Positions 24,918 to 34,022 of a DNA stretch of 64,000 bases are shown in pieces. The stretch is from the NCBI GenBank assembly GCA_031359995.1, contig JANMAT010000075.1:1-64000 (forward strand), given 5' to 3'. The stretch comes from JANMAT01 sp031359995. GTDB lineage: Bacteria > Actinomycetota > Acidimicrobiia > Acidimicrobiales > Ilumatobacteraceae. The first letter of the stretch is position 1. Every line of letters starts with the position of its first letter. A program made the translations under genes and the position numbers. Under the pieces are notes generated by a model. The model had not been told where the DNA came from and ran no database searches. It worked only from the letters and a program-made list of their open reading frames with translations.

Positions 24918-26392
24918 GGCTGAGCCCCCTGCAGGAGGTCGCGCAGGCCGCGCCGGCCGGTGGCTCGGCTGAGGTGGACGGCGCCGCCCACGACGGCGAG
25001 CGTGGCGATGGCCGCCACTGGCCACGGTGCCACCTGGCGCAGGCCGAACCCGACGGCGAGGCCGATGCCGGCGGACGGGAGCAGGCGCAGCAGGCGGCCG
25101 GCCCGCAACCCCCGCACGGTCGGGATGCGCAGCACGAACCACCACAGGGGCACGGTCACGAACACCTCGGTGATGAGCGTGTCGACGGCGGCGCCGTTGT
25201 AGGACCAGTGGGGGATCACGAACGCGTTCAGGGTCACGTTCAGTACGAGGCCGAGCCCGGTGACGACCGGGTAGCGCCGGTGGCGTCCGCTGGCCACCAG
25301 GATCGAGAACGCCAGCGATCCGAACCAGCCGATGCACTCGGCGAGGATCAGCACGCGCGTGGCGTCGGCGGCGTCGGCGTAGGCCTTCTTGCGGTAGAGC
25401 AGCGGGATCACGTCGCCGGCGAAGAGGAGGGTCTCGGTGAGCACCACCACCGCGGCGACCGACAGCAGCGACAGACCCTTGTGGACGCCCTGCCGGAAGC
25501 CGTCGTGGTCGTCGGGCCACGCCCGCACCAGCAGCGTGAGGATGGGCACCGACAGGGCGATCACCATGAAGTGGGCGAGGTCGACGAACTTGTAGGCCAC
25601 GCCGTACACGGCGACGGCTTCGTCGCCCGAGATGTCGCGCACCATGAGCGTGTCGACGCGGTAGTAGATCGTGGCCATCGCCGCACCGATCGAGATCGGC
25701 ACCGCCTCGCGCAGCAGCGCCCACCACTGCCTCACGTCGACCACGAAGTGGTAGCGCACCAGCCGCCGCGCCATCGGGTACAGGATCGACAGGATCACCG
25801 TCTCGCACAGCACGGCGGGTACCGCGAACCAGGCCAACGAGCCACCGCGGATCACCAGCGCGACCGTGAGCGACAGCTGGGCCATCTGCCCGATGACCTC
25901 GGCGATGGCCACGCGCGGCATGCGCATGCTGGTCTGGAAGGCGAGGTGGAAGGCGTGGTTCGGCGTGGCCAGCAGCACCACCAGCCCAGCCACGAGCGTG
26001 GTGCGCACGATCGGCGCCGGGTAGCCGCGCAGCAGCACGAACACCATGGCCAGCAGGTAGCCGATGAGGCCCATGGCGCAGCGCATCACGACGTAGGAGC
26101 CGGCGAAGCGGCCCCGGTCGGTGCGGTCGTCGAGCATGCCGTTGATGGCGACGCGCCCCACGCCCATCTCGGTGACGATCGACATCATCCCGAGCAGGCT
26201 GAACACGAAGGTGAACTGACCGAACTCGGACGTGCTCAGGTGGTTGGTGATGAGCAGGGTGCCGGCCCAGCCCATGGCGGCGATGAACACGCGCCCGAGC
26301 AGCATGGCGCCGGTGTTGCTGACGAGCGCGTCGCGACGGGGCGGTGCGGTACCGCTCTCGTCGATCAACACGTCGTCGTCATGGGTCGTCAT
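24914..26392 (-). CDS. oligosaccharide flippase (Wzx/polysaccharide biosynthesis type)
   Basis: 492 residues with 12-14 membrane helices of the MATE-like polysaccharide-synthase fold. It starts with a short acidic tail, then NTGAMLLGRVFIAAMGWAGT, followed by the LSTSEFGQFTFVFSLLGM helix pair common in Wzx proteins. It would flip the undecaprenyl-linked repeat unit to the outer face. It is 41 nt downstream of the next glycosyltransferase and coupled to the following one. Together with the polymerase-like protein it defines a Wzx/Wzy pathway. Confidence 0.88.
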   Translation of the reverse strand: MTTHDDDVLIDESGTAPPRRDALVSNTGAMLLGRVFIAAMGWAGTLLITNHLSTSEFGQFTFVFSLLGMMSIVTEMGVGRVAINGMLDDRTDRGRFAGSYVVMRCAMGLIGYLLAMVFVLLRGYPAPIVRTTLVAGLVVLLATPNHAFHLAFQTSMRMPRVAIAEVIGQMAQLSLTVALVIRGGSLAWFAVPAVLCETVILSILYPMARRLVRYHFVVDVRQWWALLREAVPISIGAAMATIYYRVDTLMVRDISGDEAVAVYGVAYKFVDLAHFMVIALSVPILTLLVRAWPDDHDGFRQGVHKGLSLLSVAAVVVLTETLLFAGDVIPLLYRKKAYADAADATRVLILAECIGWFGSLAFSILVASGRHRRYPVVTGLGLVLNVTLNAFVIPHWSYNGAAVDTLITEVFVTVPLWWFVLRIPTVRGLRAGRLLRLLPSAGIGLAVGFGLRQVAPWPVAAIATLAVVGGAVHLSRATGRRGLRDLLQGAQP

Positions 26393-26433
26393 GAGGGTTT
26401 CAGCTCGACGGTCGGGGGTCAGGGGTCAGGGGT

Positions 26434-27480
26434 TCAGGCGGCCACGCCGAGACGGCGGTACACCTCGAGCGTGGTGGCCGCGGTGCGGCCCCACGTGAGC
26501 GAGCGGGCCCGGGCCAGACCGCGACCGGCCAGGTCGGCGCGTTCGTGGTCGTCGGCCAGCAGGCGCGCCAGCGTACCGGCGAGGGCGTCGGCGTCGCCGT
26601 GGTTCACCAGTGCGGCGGCGCCCTCGGCGACCTCGCCGAGACCCCCGACCCGTGTGGCCACCACGGGTGCACCGCAGGCCATGGCCTCGACCGGAGGCAG
26701 GCCGAAGCCTTCATACGACGAGATGTAGGCCACGATCGTGGCCGCGCCGTAGAGCGCAGGCAGTTCGTCGGCGTCGACGTAGCCCAGGTGGCGGACACCG
26801 TCGGGCACGTGCTGGCCGGCGCCGACGCCGCCGGCGAGCACGCACGGCACGTCGACGGTGCGGCACGCCTGGGCCAGTGCGGCGACGTCCTTGCGGGGCT
26901 CCATGGTGCCGACCTGCAGCACGAAGCGGGCGGGCAGGTCGTGCCGGGCCCGCACGGCGGCGACGGTCCCGGCGTCGGCCGGCACGAGGTGCGGGGCCGG
27001 CGCCAGGTGGGTGACGGTGGCGTCCTTGCCGATGAGGGTCTTCACCCGCTCGGCGGTGAAGGCCGACACGGCCACGATGGCGTCGGCGCGCTGCAGCGAG
27101 CGCCGCACCAGGAACCGCTCGCCACGGGCCCGCACCGCGCTGAACGCCCATGGCACGTCGAACACGGCCATGTCGTGCACGGTCGACACGCACGGCCCGC
27201 CGACGCGCCACGGGAGGTCGACGTCGAGCCCGTGCACGAGGTCGGCGGGACCGAGTGACCGCAAGCCCTCGACGGCGCGCCGTACGCCTGCCGCCACCGG
27301 GTGGGGGATCGGGCGTACGGGCGCCGGTAGCTCGCCGACGGCGTCGGCCTGCACGTGGGCGGTCAGCTGCGCGGTGGTCACACCGGCGATGGCGCCAAGG
27401 AGGTGTCGGATGTAGGTCTGGACGCCACTGCCCCCGGGCCGGAGCGCGAGGGCGTTGTAGACGACGGATTGCTGATCGAT
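26434..27480 (-). CDS. family 4 glycosyltransferase, start uncertain
   Basis: About 349 residues, GT-B. The first strand and glycine loop read SVVYNALALRPGGSGVQTYI, so translation must begin just before them. The C-terminal lobe has FVLQVGTMEPRKDVAALAQA and YISSYEGFGLPPVEAMACGA. No ATG, GTG or TTG is in frame near this point. The nearest options are ATC 27480 or CTG 27504, both inside the polymerase gene, whose tail overlaps by about 100 bp in another frame. Either a rare start codon is used or a frameshift/assembly indel is present. Confidence 0.75.
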   Translation of the reverse strand: MDQQSVVYNALALRPGGSGVQTYIRHLLGAIAGVTTAQLTAHVQADAVGELPAPVRPIPHPVAAGVRRAVEGLRSLGPADLVHGLDVDLPWRVGGPCVSTVHDMAVFDVPWAFSAVRARGERFLVRRSLQRADAIVAVSAFTAERVKTLIGKDATVTHLAPAPHLVPADAGTVAAVRARHDLPARFVLQVGTMEPRKDVAALAQACRTVDVPCVLAGGVGAGQHVPDGVRHLGYVDADELPALYGAATIVAYISSYEGFGLPPVEAMACGAPVVATRVGGLGEVAEGAAALVNHGDADALAGTLARLLADDHERADLAGRGLARARSLTWGRTAATTLEVYRRLGVAA

Positions 27481-28739
27481 AGCAGGACTCCCAACAACAT
27501 CCAGAAGTAGAGATCGAGGGGGAAGATCTCCCAGTAGGTGGCGACCAACCCTGCCACGGCCGCACCGAGCACGCTGGCGGCGATGCCGTGCGCCAGTGCG
27601 GCATCGGGTCCGTCGGTGCGGCGCGCCTCGCGGCGGGCATGGGCGTACGCGCCCGCGACGATGAGCAGGAAGCACGACAGGCCGAGCACGCCGAGCTGCA
27701 GGCCGATGGCGATGTACTGGTTGTCGGGCTGGTACGGGACCATGGAGATCGGCAGGTTGAAGCGGGGCGTGGTGTCGTCGGGCAGCGGCCACGCCTTCTC
27801 GCCGGCGGCACCGACCGTGCCGAGACCCCATCCGAGCGGCCGTTCCACGATGAGCTCCACCGTGCTGCTCCAGCCCGACTGGCGTTGGCCCAGGCTGGTC
27901 GAGGACGTGAACACCTTGAACGCGCCGCCGGGCACCAGCAGCAGGCCGGCCACGCCGAGCACGCCCAGGTGCACGAGCCCGCGGAACCGTGAGATCGCCA
28001 GGTACACGATGCCGATCGCCAGGGCCAGGATGGCGCCGCGCACGATGGCGGTGGACATGCCGGCGATCATCATCGGAGTGGCCCAGAGGAACAGACGGTT
28101 GCGGCGCCGGCGCGGGTCGGCCAGCGCGACCGACAACCCGATGAGCACGGCCATGGTCACGAAGAACGCGAAGGGAAACGGCTGGTTGAACGTGGAGATG
28201 GAGCGGAGTCGACCGCCGGCGGTGCGCAGCGCGGTGTTCCAGTCGAAGCCGAGGCGGTTCAGCCGCTCGCCGCCGAGCAGCTGCTGCACGAGACCGAACG
28301 CCGCGGTGATGCCCGCGTTCACCATCAGGATGGTGACGAGGCGGTCACGGTCGCGGGCGGTGAGCGGGCAGCGCCAGAGCGCGAACGGCAGGACCGCGTA
28401 GAAGAGCGTGACCTTCAGGCCGAGGAGGCCGACGCGCGTGTCGGTGGTCGCGACCGACACGACGGCGAGCGCGAACAGGCCGAGAAGTGGCACCGCCCAC
28501 GGTGCGCGGAACCCGCGGTCGTCACGGCGGCTGGCCGACGGCGCGATGACGGCGCCACCCACGGCCAGCACCACGAGGCCTTCCTTCCACCCCTCCACGA
28601 TGTTGGGGTGGGGCACGAGCAGCAGCAGGCCGTCGTAGGGCAGCAACGTGGCGAGCAGCAGCACGGCCCGCTGCGGTCGCGCCCGCACCCACAGGCCCAG
28701 CGCGAGGGCAGCGATCATCCCGAGTACCAGCGCCGCCAC
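27378..28739 (-). CDS. O-antigen polymerase/ligase family membrane protein (Wzy-like)
   Basis: 453 residues with about 11-12 membrane helices. The long periplasmic loop contains STSLGQRQSGWSSTVELIVE and PLGWGLGTVG, the usual Wzy_C/RfaL landmark (G-x-G region before the last helices). It would polymerise repeat units at the outer face of the membrane. The GTG start is 6 nt after a TATACT -10 box. The last 30 residues are low-complexity (S/T/P) and overlap the next gene. Confidence 0.85.
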   Translation of the reverse strand: MAALVLGMIAALALGLWVRARPQRAVLLLATLLPYDGLLLLVPHPNIVEGWKEGLVVLAVGGAVIAPSASRRDDRGFRAPWAVPLLGLFALAVVSVATTDTRVGLLGLKVTLFYAVLPFALWRCPLTARDRDRLVTILMVNAGITAAFGLVQQLLGGERLNRLGFDWNTALRTAGGRLRSISTFNQPFPFAFFVTMAVLIGLSVALADPRRRRNRLFLWATPMMIAGMSTAIVRGAILALAIGIVYLAISRFRGLVHLGVLGVAGLLLVPGGAFKVFTSSTSLGQRQSGWSSTVELIVERPLGWGLGTVGAAGEKAWPLPDDTTPRFNLPISMVPYQPDNQYIAIGLQLGVLGLSCFLLIVAGAYAHARREARRTDGPDAALAHGIAASVLGAAVAGLVATYWEIFPLDLYFWMLLGVLLSISNPSSTTPSRSGPGAVASRPTSDTSLAPSPV

Positions 28740-28745
28740 GGGCGA

Positions 28746-28751
28746 AGTATA
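28746..28751 (-). promoter_or_regulatory. -10 box TATACT of the polymerase gene
   Basis: TATACT on the minus strand ends 6 nt before GTG 28739. It is the best -10 match in the window and implies a leaderless mRNA that probably also covers the glycosyltransferases downstream. Confidence 0.6.
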
Positions 28752-28794
28752 GGTTCGGTGTCCTCGTCGCCGTCTCTGCGGGACCGCTCGCCCC

Positions 28795-28800
28795 TACACT
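28795..28800 (+). promoter_or_regulatory. -10 box TACACT of the BON/OmpA-like gene
   Basis: TACACT lies 32 nt before GTG 28833, so this transcript would carry a short leader; a weak TTGGAG ribosome site precedes the start. It is divergent from the polymerase promoter. Confidence 0.4.
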
Positions 28801-28832
28801 CTCCTCGCCCCTGGCAAGCATGACGTTGGAGC

Positions 28833-30017
28833 GTGGTGGACGAGAACGCGAGCAGTGCCGACGAACCTCGTGAGGGCGTCATCGACGTGGAGCCCCTCGA
28901 GGAGTCGTGGTGGCCACCCGCGGGCGACTCGTTCCCCCAACCGCGCGGCTTGAACGGTGCCGACTGGCGCTCGCTGCGGGCCCCTGTCGCGGCCCTCGGC
29001 GCGGGAGCCGACGGTCGGCGCGACCGAGAGCCCGTCGGCGCCCTGCCGCCGGCGGCGAAGGTGCCCGGCGCGACGATCGAGGATCTCGATGGCGCGACCC
29101 GGCGCCGCTTCCGTTGGATCGGGGCGATCGTGCCGCTGGTGATCGTCGGCGCCGTCGTCGGTGCCGCTCTCGGGCATGACGCCGACCCCGACCGCTCCCG
29201 CACGGCCATCGGCACCGGTCCGAGCACCACCGCGCCGTCCACCACCGCGCCGTCCACCACGGTCACCACCGTCGCCACCACGGCGTCGGCGACCAGCTCC
29301 ACCGCCCCGGCGACCACCGCCCCGGCGACCACCGCCCCGGCGACCACCGCCCCGGCGACCACCACCCCGGCGACCACGGCGGTGTCGGTCACCCTCGCGG
29401 TTCCGGTCGCCACCACGGTGTCCTCGCCGCCGGTCACGCTGGCCACCGCCGGCGATCCGCAGGCCCTCGACGACCTCGACGTGCGTGGCCTGTCGTGGTG
29501 GGGCGAGCTGCGCGACGGCACGATCCTCCTGCGGGGGCGCATCGCCTCGCGGGCCGAGCGCGACCTCGTGAAGGCCAACGCGGTGTTCCGCGCCGGGCCC
29601 GACCGGGTGGTGGAGCAGCTGGTGATCGATCCGACGGTCGCCAGCACGACGGCACCGGCCGAGGTGCCCCTGTTCATCACCGACCGCCTCTACTTCAGCG
29701 GCACGAACACCGCCGTCGGGTCGGTCTACGACAACCTCGTCGGCTTCGCCCGCTTCTCGCTGTTCACCGAACCCGGTGTCTCGTTCGTGGCGGTCGTGCG
29801 CACCCCGACGTCCGACGCCGCCAGCGCGTTGGCCCGCGCTCGCGGCCAGGCCGTGGTCGATGCCGTCGCCGGCGACGCGATCGACCGCAGCCGCGTCTCT
29901 GTGTCGACCGTGGCGGCCCCGGGCCGGGCCGCGGGTGACGACGCCGAGCTGGCGCGCCGTGACGATGCCGTGCTGATGGTGCTGGTGGGCATCTTCGGAC
30001 CGGTGCCGGGCAGCTGA
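28833..30017 (+). CDS. membrane-anchored BON/OmpA-like protein with A/T/P linker
   Basis: 394 residues. An N-terminal cytoplasmic part of about 90 residues is followed by one membrane helix (IGAIVPLVIVGAVVGAALG). A 75-residue linker of threonine, alanine and proline follows, partly from a 15-bp tandem repeat. The extracytoplasmic part has a BON-like segment (GELRDGTILLRGRIASRAER), then a degenerate OmpA-like domain (SALARARGQAVVDAVAGDAI). The layout recalls mycobacterial ArfA/OmpATb. It may tether the cell wall; GTG 28833 or the adjacent GTG 28836 starts it. Confidence 0.65.
   Translation: MVDENASSADEPREGVIDVEPLEESWWPPAGDSFPQPRGLNGADWRSLRAPVAALGAGADGRRDREPVGALPPAAKVPGATIEDLDGATRRRFRWIGAIVPLVIVGAVVGAALGHDADPDRSRTAIGTGPSTTAPSTTAPSTTVTTVATTASATSSTAPATTAPATTAPATTAPATTTPATTAVSVTLAVPVATTVSSPPVTLATAGDPQALDDLDVRGLSWWGELRDGTILLRGRIASRAERDLVKANAVFRAGPDRVVEQLVIDPTVASTTAPAEVPLFITDRLYFSGTNTAVGSVYDNLVGFARFSLFTEPGVSFVAVVRTPTSDAASALARARGQAVVDAVAGDAIDRSRVSVSTVAAPGRAAGDDAELARRDDAVLMVLVGIFGPVPGS
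29301..29377. repeat. 15-bp minisatellite, four copies plus partial
   Basis: The unit GACCACCGCCCCGGC is repeated at 29312-29371 (the fourth copy has one change), with partial copies on each side. It encodes T-T-A-P-A pentapeptides in the linker, and copy number may vary between strains. Confidence 0.85.
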
Positions 30018-30066
30018 TCTGCGACGACCCGACCCGACGGACCCGACCCGGCGCACCGGGCGGCCG

Positions 30067-30114
30067 CACCGGGGTGGGCCCCGCCGGTGGTGACGGGACC
30101 CACCCTTGGGGTGG
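30067..30114. terminator. two hairpins between convergent genes
   Basis: CACCGG (30067-30072) pairs with CCGGTG (30084-30089), and CCACCC (30100-30105) pairs with GGGTGG (30109-30114). They lie between two convergent genes and could end transcription from both sides; neither has a T-run. Confidence 0.35.
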
Positions 30115-30141
30115 TGCGAAGGGGACGATCTGAGCGGTCGC

Positions 30142-30630
30142 TCAGCTCTCGTCGGGAGGTTGGGCCACGCTCGAGCCGATGACGGCGACGTCGACGTCGC
30201 CGACCTCGACCGGGCCGATCACGGCCTGCCACGAGAGCTCGATCGAGACGGCCCGATCGGGCACCACCACGCGAGCGGCGACGGTGCGCCAGTCACGACC
30301 GGTGAGCCGCAGGACGAACGGCTGGATCGCCAGCACCGTGCCGTCGGCGTCGTGGAAGCGCACCGTCGCCCGGAGCAGGTCGCGGGACTGGTCGGACCGG
30401 GCGGGGAACGACAGGCGCAGGATCTGGCCCACGGTGAGCAGCGACGGATCGTCGATCACCTGGGGAGATGTCGGTCCTGCCGTCGGCGCGACGGGGATGT
30501 CGTCCACGGGTGGCGGACCGACGGGGTCGCCCACGTCGGCGCCGGCGAGGTTGGGGTGGCCGACGTAGACGCCGGCGGCCACCGCGAGGGTGGCGAGCGC
30601 GGCCACCATCGGTCGCGTGACCTTGAACAT
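30142..30630 (-). CDS. secreted protein of unknown function
   Basis: 162 residues. The N-terminal hydrophobic segment (about 8-30, MVAALATLAVAAGVYVG) is a likely signal peptide or anchor. A proline-rich stretch follows, then a beta-rich domain with LRATVRFHDADGTVLAIQPF and VGDVDVAVIG. I do not recognise the family. The ATG has AAGGAG upstream. An inverted repeat CCTCAAGG-N18-CCTTGAGG (30665-30698) lies 35-68 nt before the start and may be an operator. Confidence 0.65.
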   Translation of the reverse strand: MFKVTRPMVAALATLAVAAGVYVGHPNLAGADVGDPVGPPPVDDIPVAPTAGPTSPQVIDDPSLLTVGQILRLSFPARSDQSRDLLRATVRFHDADGTVLAIQPFVLRLTGRDWRTVAARVVVPDRAVSIELSWQAVIGPVEVGDVDVAVIGSSVAQPPDES

Positions 30631-30664
30631 CGGAGCGGCTCCTTGCTCGGCTCTGTTCGGATGT

Positions 30665-30698
30665 CCTCAAGGTCGGCGTGCGGGCCGGAGCCTTGAGG
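30665..30698. promoter_or_regulatory. inverted repeat CCTCAAGG-N18-CCTTGAGG
   Basis: Perfect 8-bp arms at 30665-30672 and 30691-30698 lie upstream of the secreted-protein gene. The half sites resemble HspR HAIR halves but in the opposite order and with a longer spacer, so the regulator is unknown. Confidence 0.35.
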
Positions 30699-31065
30699 GA
30701 GACCAAACGATTTCTTTAGCTGAGCTTAGGGACTAGCGCTCGCGAACAGTGCTGATGGCACCACGAAAGGAGGCGGCTCGGGAGGGCGGACGGCACGGTC
30801 GCCGGGTCGGTCCGTCGCCCCCGGAGCGTCCGCTCTCGGTCCGGCCGAACCGGGGGGAGTGGCGTCGGCCGGACCGTCGAGCGGCCACCGGCCCCTGGCA
30901 GCGAGGTCCGGTGGTGTCGTGCAATGGCGGGGGGAGCCCTTGCGTCCACCACGATGCCAGGGCGGTGTGGCGGCCGGATTGCTGCACGGTGAAAGGCACC
31001 TGACGTCGCCATGAACGACGCAATGATGGGCGCCCGACCGGCCCACCCCGGTACCCTCGAACCCC
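30699..31065. other. intergenic region before hom
   Basis: No convincing gene. An 84-codon plus-strand frame starting at 30749 has an arginine-rich, shadow-like composition. An AT-rich patch at 30700-30730 may hold a promoter for the minus-strand gene. The hom -10 box lies at 31052-31057. I see no riboswitch or leader-peptide attenuator. Confidence 0.4.
31052..31057 (+). promoter_or_regulatory. -10 box TACCCT of hom
   Basis: TACCCT ends 8 nt before GTG 31066, fitting a leaderless transcript covering hom and thrC. Confidence 0.5.
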
Positions 31066-32352
31066 GTGACAGACACGGTACGCGTAGGGGTGCTCGGCTG
31101 CGGGAACGTGGGCGCCGCCCTGGTCCAGCTCGTCGAGCAGCAGCACAAGGTCATCGCCGCCCGCACGGGCATCGACCTGAAGGTGACCAGGGTCGCCGTC
31201 CGCAACGTCTCCCGGGCGCGCGACGTGGCCCTGCCCGAGGGGGTGCTCACCCGCGACGCCGCCGCGGTCGTGGCCGATCCCGAGGTCGACGTGGTCGTCG
31301 AGGTGATCGGCGGCATCGAGCCAGCGCGCGAGCTCATCCTCACCGCCTTGCGCCACGGCAAACCTGTCATCACCGCCAACAAGGAGCTGTTGGCCAACGT
31401 CGGCGGCGAGCTGTACGCCGCTGCGGAAGAGGCGGGTCTCGACCTGCTGTTCGAAGCGGCCGTGGCCGGTGGCATCCCGCTCATCCGCCCGCTGCGCGAG
31501 AGCCTGCGGGGCGAGCCCATCAAGCGGGTGCTCGGCATCGTCAACGGCACCACCAACTTCATCCTCACCAAGATGAGCGACGAGGGCGCCGACTACGGCG
31601 TGGCCCTCGCCGAAGCGCAGCGGCTCGGCTACGCCGAACGCGACCCCACGGCCGACGTGGAGGGCTTCGACGCCGGGGCCAAGGCGGCGATCATCGCATC
31701 GATCGCGTTCGGTCGGCGCGTGGTCGCCGGCGACGTGTACCACGAGGGCATCAGCGGCATCACGGCCTTCGACATCAGCACGGCGCGCCGGCTCGGCTAC
31801 GCCGTGAAGCTGCTGGCCATCTGCGAGTACGACGAGGGCTCCGACGAAGTCGCCGTGCGCGTGCACCCGGCCATGGTGCCCGTGTCGCACCCGCTGGCCA
31901 ACGTGCGCGACAGCTACAACGCCGTGTTCATCGAAGGTGGCGCCGTCGGCTCGCTCATGTTCTTCGGTCGCGGTGCCGGCGGCATGCCCACCGCGTCGGC
32001 CGTCCTCGGCGATCTCATCGACGCCGCGCTCAACCTGCGCAAGGGCACCCACGGCTTCCTCGGCACGTTCGCCCGGGCCACCATCCGCCCCATCGACGAC
32101 ACCACCGCCGAGTACTGCGTGCGCCTCGACGTGGCCGACAAGCCCGGCGTGCTCCACGCCGTCACCGGCGTGTTCGCCGCCCACGGCGTGTCGATCCGCA
32201 CCGCCGAGCAGGAGGGTCTGGGCGACGACGCCCGGCTCGTGTTCATCACGCACCCGGCCCGCGAAGCCGACGTGCAGACCACGTTGCGCGAGCTGCGCGA
32301 CCTCGACACCGTGCGCGATGTGGGCGGCCTGCTGCGCGTCATCGGGGGCTGA
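31066..32352 (+). CDS. hom: homoserine dehydrogenase
   Basis: 428 residues. It reduces aspartate-semialdehyde to homoserine, the branch to threonine and methionine. The Rossmann N-terminus has GVLGCGNVGAALV. Downstream are the NKELLAN and GIVNGTTNFIL motifs, the catalytic region with AERDPTADVEGFDAGAKAAI, and a C-terminal ACT domain (YCVRLDVADKPGVLHAVTGV) that normally mediates threonine feedback. The GTG start lies 8 nt after a -10 box. thrC follows after 3 nt, so the two form an operon; thrB is not adjacent. Confidence 0.97.
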   Translation: MTDTVRVGVLGCGNVGAALVQLVEQQHKVIAARTGIDLKVTRVAVRNVSRARDVALPEGVLTRDAAAVVADPEVDVVVEVIGGIEPARELILTALRHGKPVITANKELLANVGGELYAAAEEAGLDLLFEAAVAGGIPLIRPLRESLRGEPIKRVLGIVNGTTNFILTKMSDEGADYGVALAEAQRLGYAERDPTADVEGFDAGAKAAIIASIAFGRRVVAGDVYHEGISGITAFDISTARRLGYAVKLLAICEYDEGSDEVAVRVHPAMVPVSHPLANVRDSYNAVFIEGGAVGSLMFFGRGAGGMPTASAVLGDLIDAALNLRKGTHGFLGTFARATIRPIDDTTAEYCVRLDVADKPGVLHAVTGVFAAHGVSIRTAEQEGLGDDARLVFITHPAREADVQTTLRELRDLDTVRDVGGLLRVIGG

Positions 32353-32355
32353 CCC

Positions 32356-33744
32356 GTGCGCTACGTGTCCACGCGCGGCCGGGCGCCGGTGCTGGGCTTC
32401 GCCGACGTCCTCCTCGCCGGGCTCGCCACCGACGGCGGGCTGTACGTGCCCGAGTCGTGGCCGAAGCTGCCGGCGGTGCCCCGCCAGGACTACGCCGCCC
32501 AGGCCGTCGCCGTGATGGCGCCGTTCGTCGGTGACGACGTCGCCGCGGCCGACATGGCCCGGCTGTGCCGCGATGCCTACGCCACGTTCCGACACCCCGC
32601 CGTCACGCCGCTGGTGCAGATCGGGCCGCAGGAGTGGCTCCTCGAGCTGTTCCACGGCCCCACGCTGGCGTTCAAGGACGTCGCGCTGCAGCTCGTGGGC
32701 CGCCTGTTCGACCACGTGCTCGGCCAGCGCGGTCAACACGTCACCATCGTGGGCGCCACCAGTGGTGACACCGGTTCGGCCGCCATCGACGGCGTGCGGG
32801 GCTGTGCCCATGTCGACATCGTGATCTTCTACCCGTACGGACGCGTCAGTGACGTGCAGCGCCGGCAGATGACCACGGTCGACGCGCCCAACGTGCACGC
32901 CATCGCCGTCGAGGGCACCTTCGACGACTGCCAGGACCTCGTGAAGGCGATGTTCAACGACACCGCGTTCCGCGAGCAGATGCAGCTGTCGGCCGTGAAC
33001 TCCATCAACTGGGCCCGGGTCATGGCCCAGGTCGTCTACTACGTGACCGCGTGGCGCGCGCTGGGCGACCAGCCGCTCAGCTTCAGCGTGCCCACCGGCA
33101 ACTTCGGCAACGTGCTCGCCGGATGGATCGCCCGCGAGATGGGCGTCCCCATCGAACGCCTCATCGTGGGGTCGAACACCAACGACATCCTCACGCGGTT
33201 CTTCGACAGCGGGGCCATGGTCGCCCACGGCGTCGTGCCCACGCTGAGCCCGAGCATGGACATCCAGGTCTCGTCGAACTTCGAGCGTCTGCTGTTCGAG
33301 ATGAACGGCCGCGACGGCGGCCTCACCGAGGAGCAGCTCGCCCGCTTCCGTGCGGTGGGCCGGCTCGAGGTCGAGCCCGACCAGCGTGCCGCCTGGCTCG
33401 CCCCGGTCTTCCGGGCCGCCCGCGCCCACGACGCGGACACCGTCGCCACCATGGCCGCGCTGCACCGTGACGTCGGGCTGCTGATCGACCCCCACACGGC
33501 CGTCGGGGTGCACGCCGCCCGGCAGCTGATGGCGGCCGGCGACACCGGGGACACCCCGGTCATCACCCTGGCCACCGCCCATCCGGCCAAGTTCCCCGAC
33601 GCCGTCGAGCGGGCCACCGGGGTTCATCCGCCGTTGCCGGCCCACCTGGCCGATCTGTTCGAGCGGACCGAGCGCACCCGCGTGCTGCCCAACGATCTGG
33701 CCACGGTGCAGGCGCTCGTCCGCTCGCTCGTGCCCCCGCGCTGA
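32356..33744 (+). CDS. thrC: threonine synthase
   Basis: 462 residues, the longer ThrC class starting RYVSTRGRAPVLGFADVLLA. It converts O-phosphohomoserine to threonine with PLP. The PLP lysine is K107 in LAFKDVALQL. Other landmarks are GATSGDTGSAAI, SINWARVMAQVVYY and PTGNFGNVLAG. GTG start, 3 nt after hom. A hairpin follows the stop. The usual third gene of this operon, thrB, is absent here, so homoserine kinase must be encoded elsewhere. Confidence 0.97.
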   Translation: MRYVSTRGRAPVLGFADVLLAGLATDGGLYVPESWPKLPAVPRQDYAAQAVAVMAPFVGDDVAAADMARLCRDAYATFRHPAVTPLVQIGPQEWLLELFHGPTLAFKDVALQLVGRLFDHVLGQRGQHVTIVGATSGDTGSAAIDGVRGCAHVDIVIFYPYGRVSDVQRRQMTTVDAPNVHAIAVEGTFDDCQDLVKAMFNDTAFREQMQLSAVNSINWARVMAQVVYYVTAWRALGDQPLSFSVPTGNFGNVLAGWIAREMGVPIERLIVGSNTNDILTRFFDSGAMVAHGVVPTLSPSMDIQVSSNFERLLFEMNGRDGGLTEEQLARFRAVGRLEVEPDQRAAWLAPVFRAARAHDADTVATMAALHRDVGLLIDPHTAVGVHAARQLMAAGDTGDTPVITLATAHPAKFPDAVERATGVHPPLPAHLADLFERTERTRVLPNDLATVQALVRSLVPPR

Positions 33745-33764
33745 GCCGGCGCGAGCCTCGGCCA

Positions 33765-33783
33765 CCGGCATCTCGGATGCCGG
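33765..33783 (+). terminator. hairpin after thrC
   Basis: CCGGCATC pairs perfectly with GATGCCGG around a TCG loop, 20 nt after the thrC stop. No T-run follows. Confidence 0.5.
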
Positions 33784-34022
33784 GACACGTTGCGCCCGCG
33801 GGGGACCATCGGTAAGGTTCGCCCGACCCGGGCGTTCCGGGTTCGGCCCGGCGGGCCGTCCGGGGACTCGTAGGCAGCGATGCACGCGACCTCCCGGGCA
33901 CGGCCCCGCGCCGAGTCTCCTTCACCGGATCCTCCCCGCCCCTGAGCGCGTCCTGCGCGACCGGACGGCGGTTCCGGTGGACACGTCGAAAGACCGGCCC
34001 CGGCCGGGGAAGAAGGTCCAAG

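Noticed and set aside
30749..31003. An 84-codon plus-strand frame before hom
   Set aside because: No convincing ribosome site, arginine-rich, and an equally open minus-strand frame exists; treated as intergenic.
31011..32534. A 507-codon plus-strand frame overlapping hom
   Set aside because: Arginine-rich +1 shadow of hom with no recognisable domain.
30733..33885. A 1050-codon open frame on the minus strand across hom and thrC
   Set aside because: hom and thrC are unmistakable on the plus strand; the minus frame has shadow composition and no motif.
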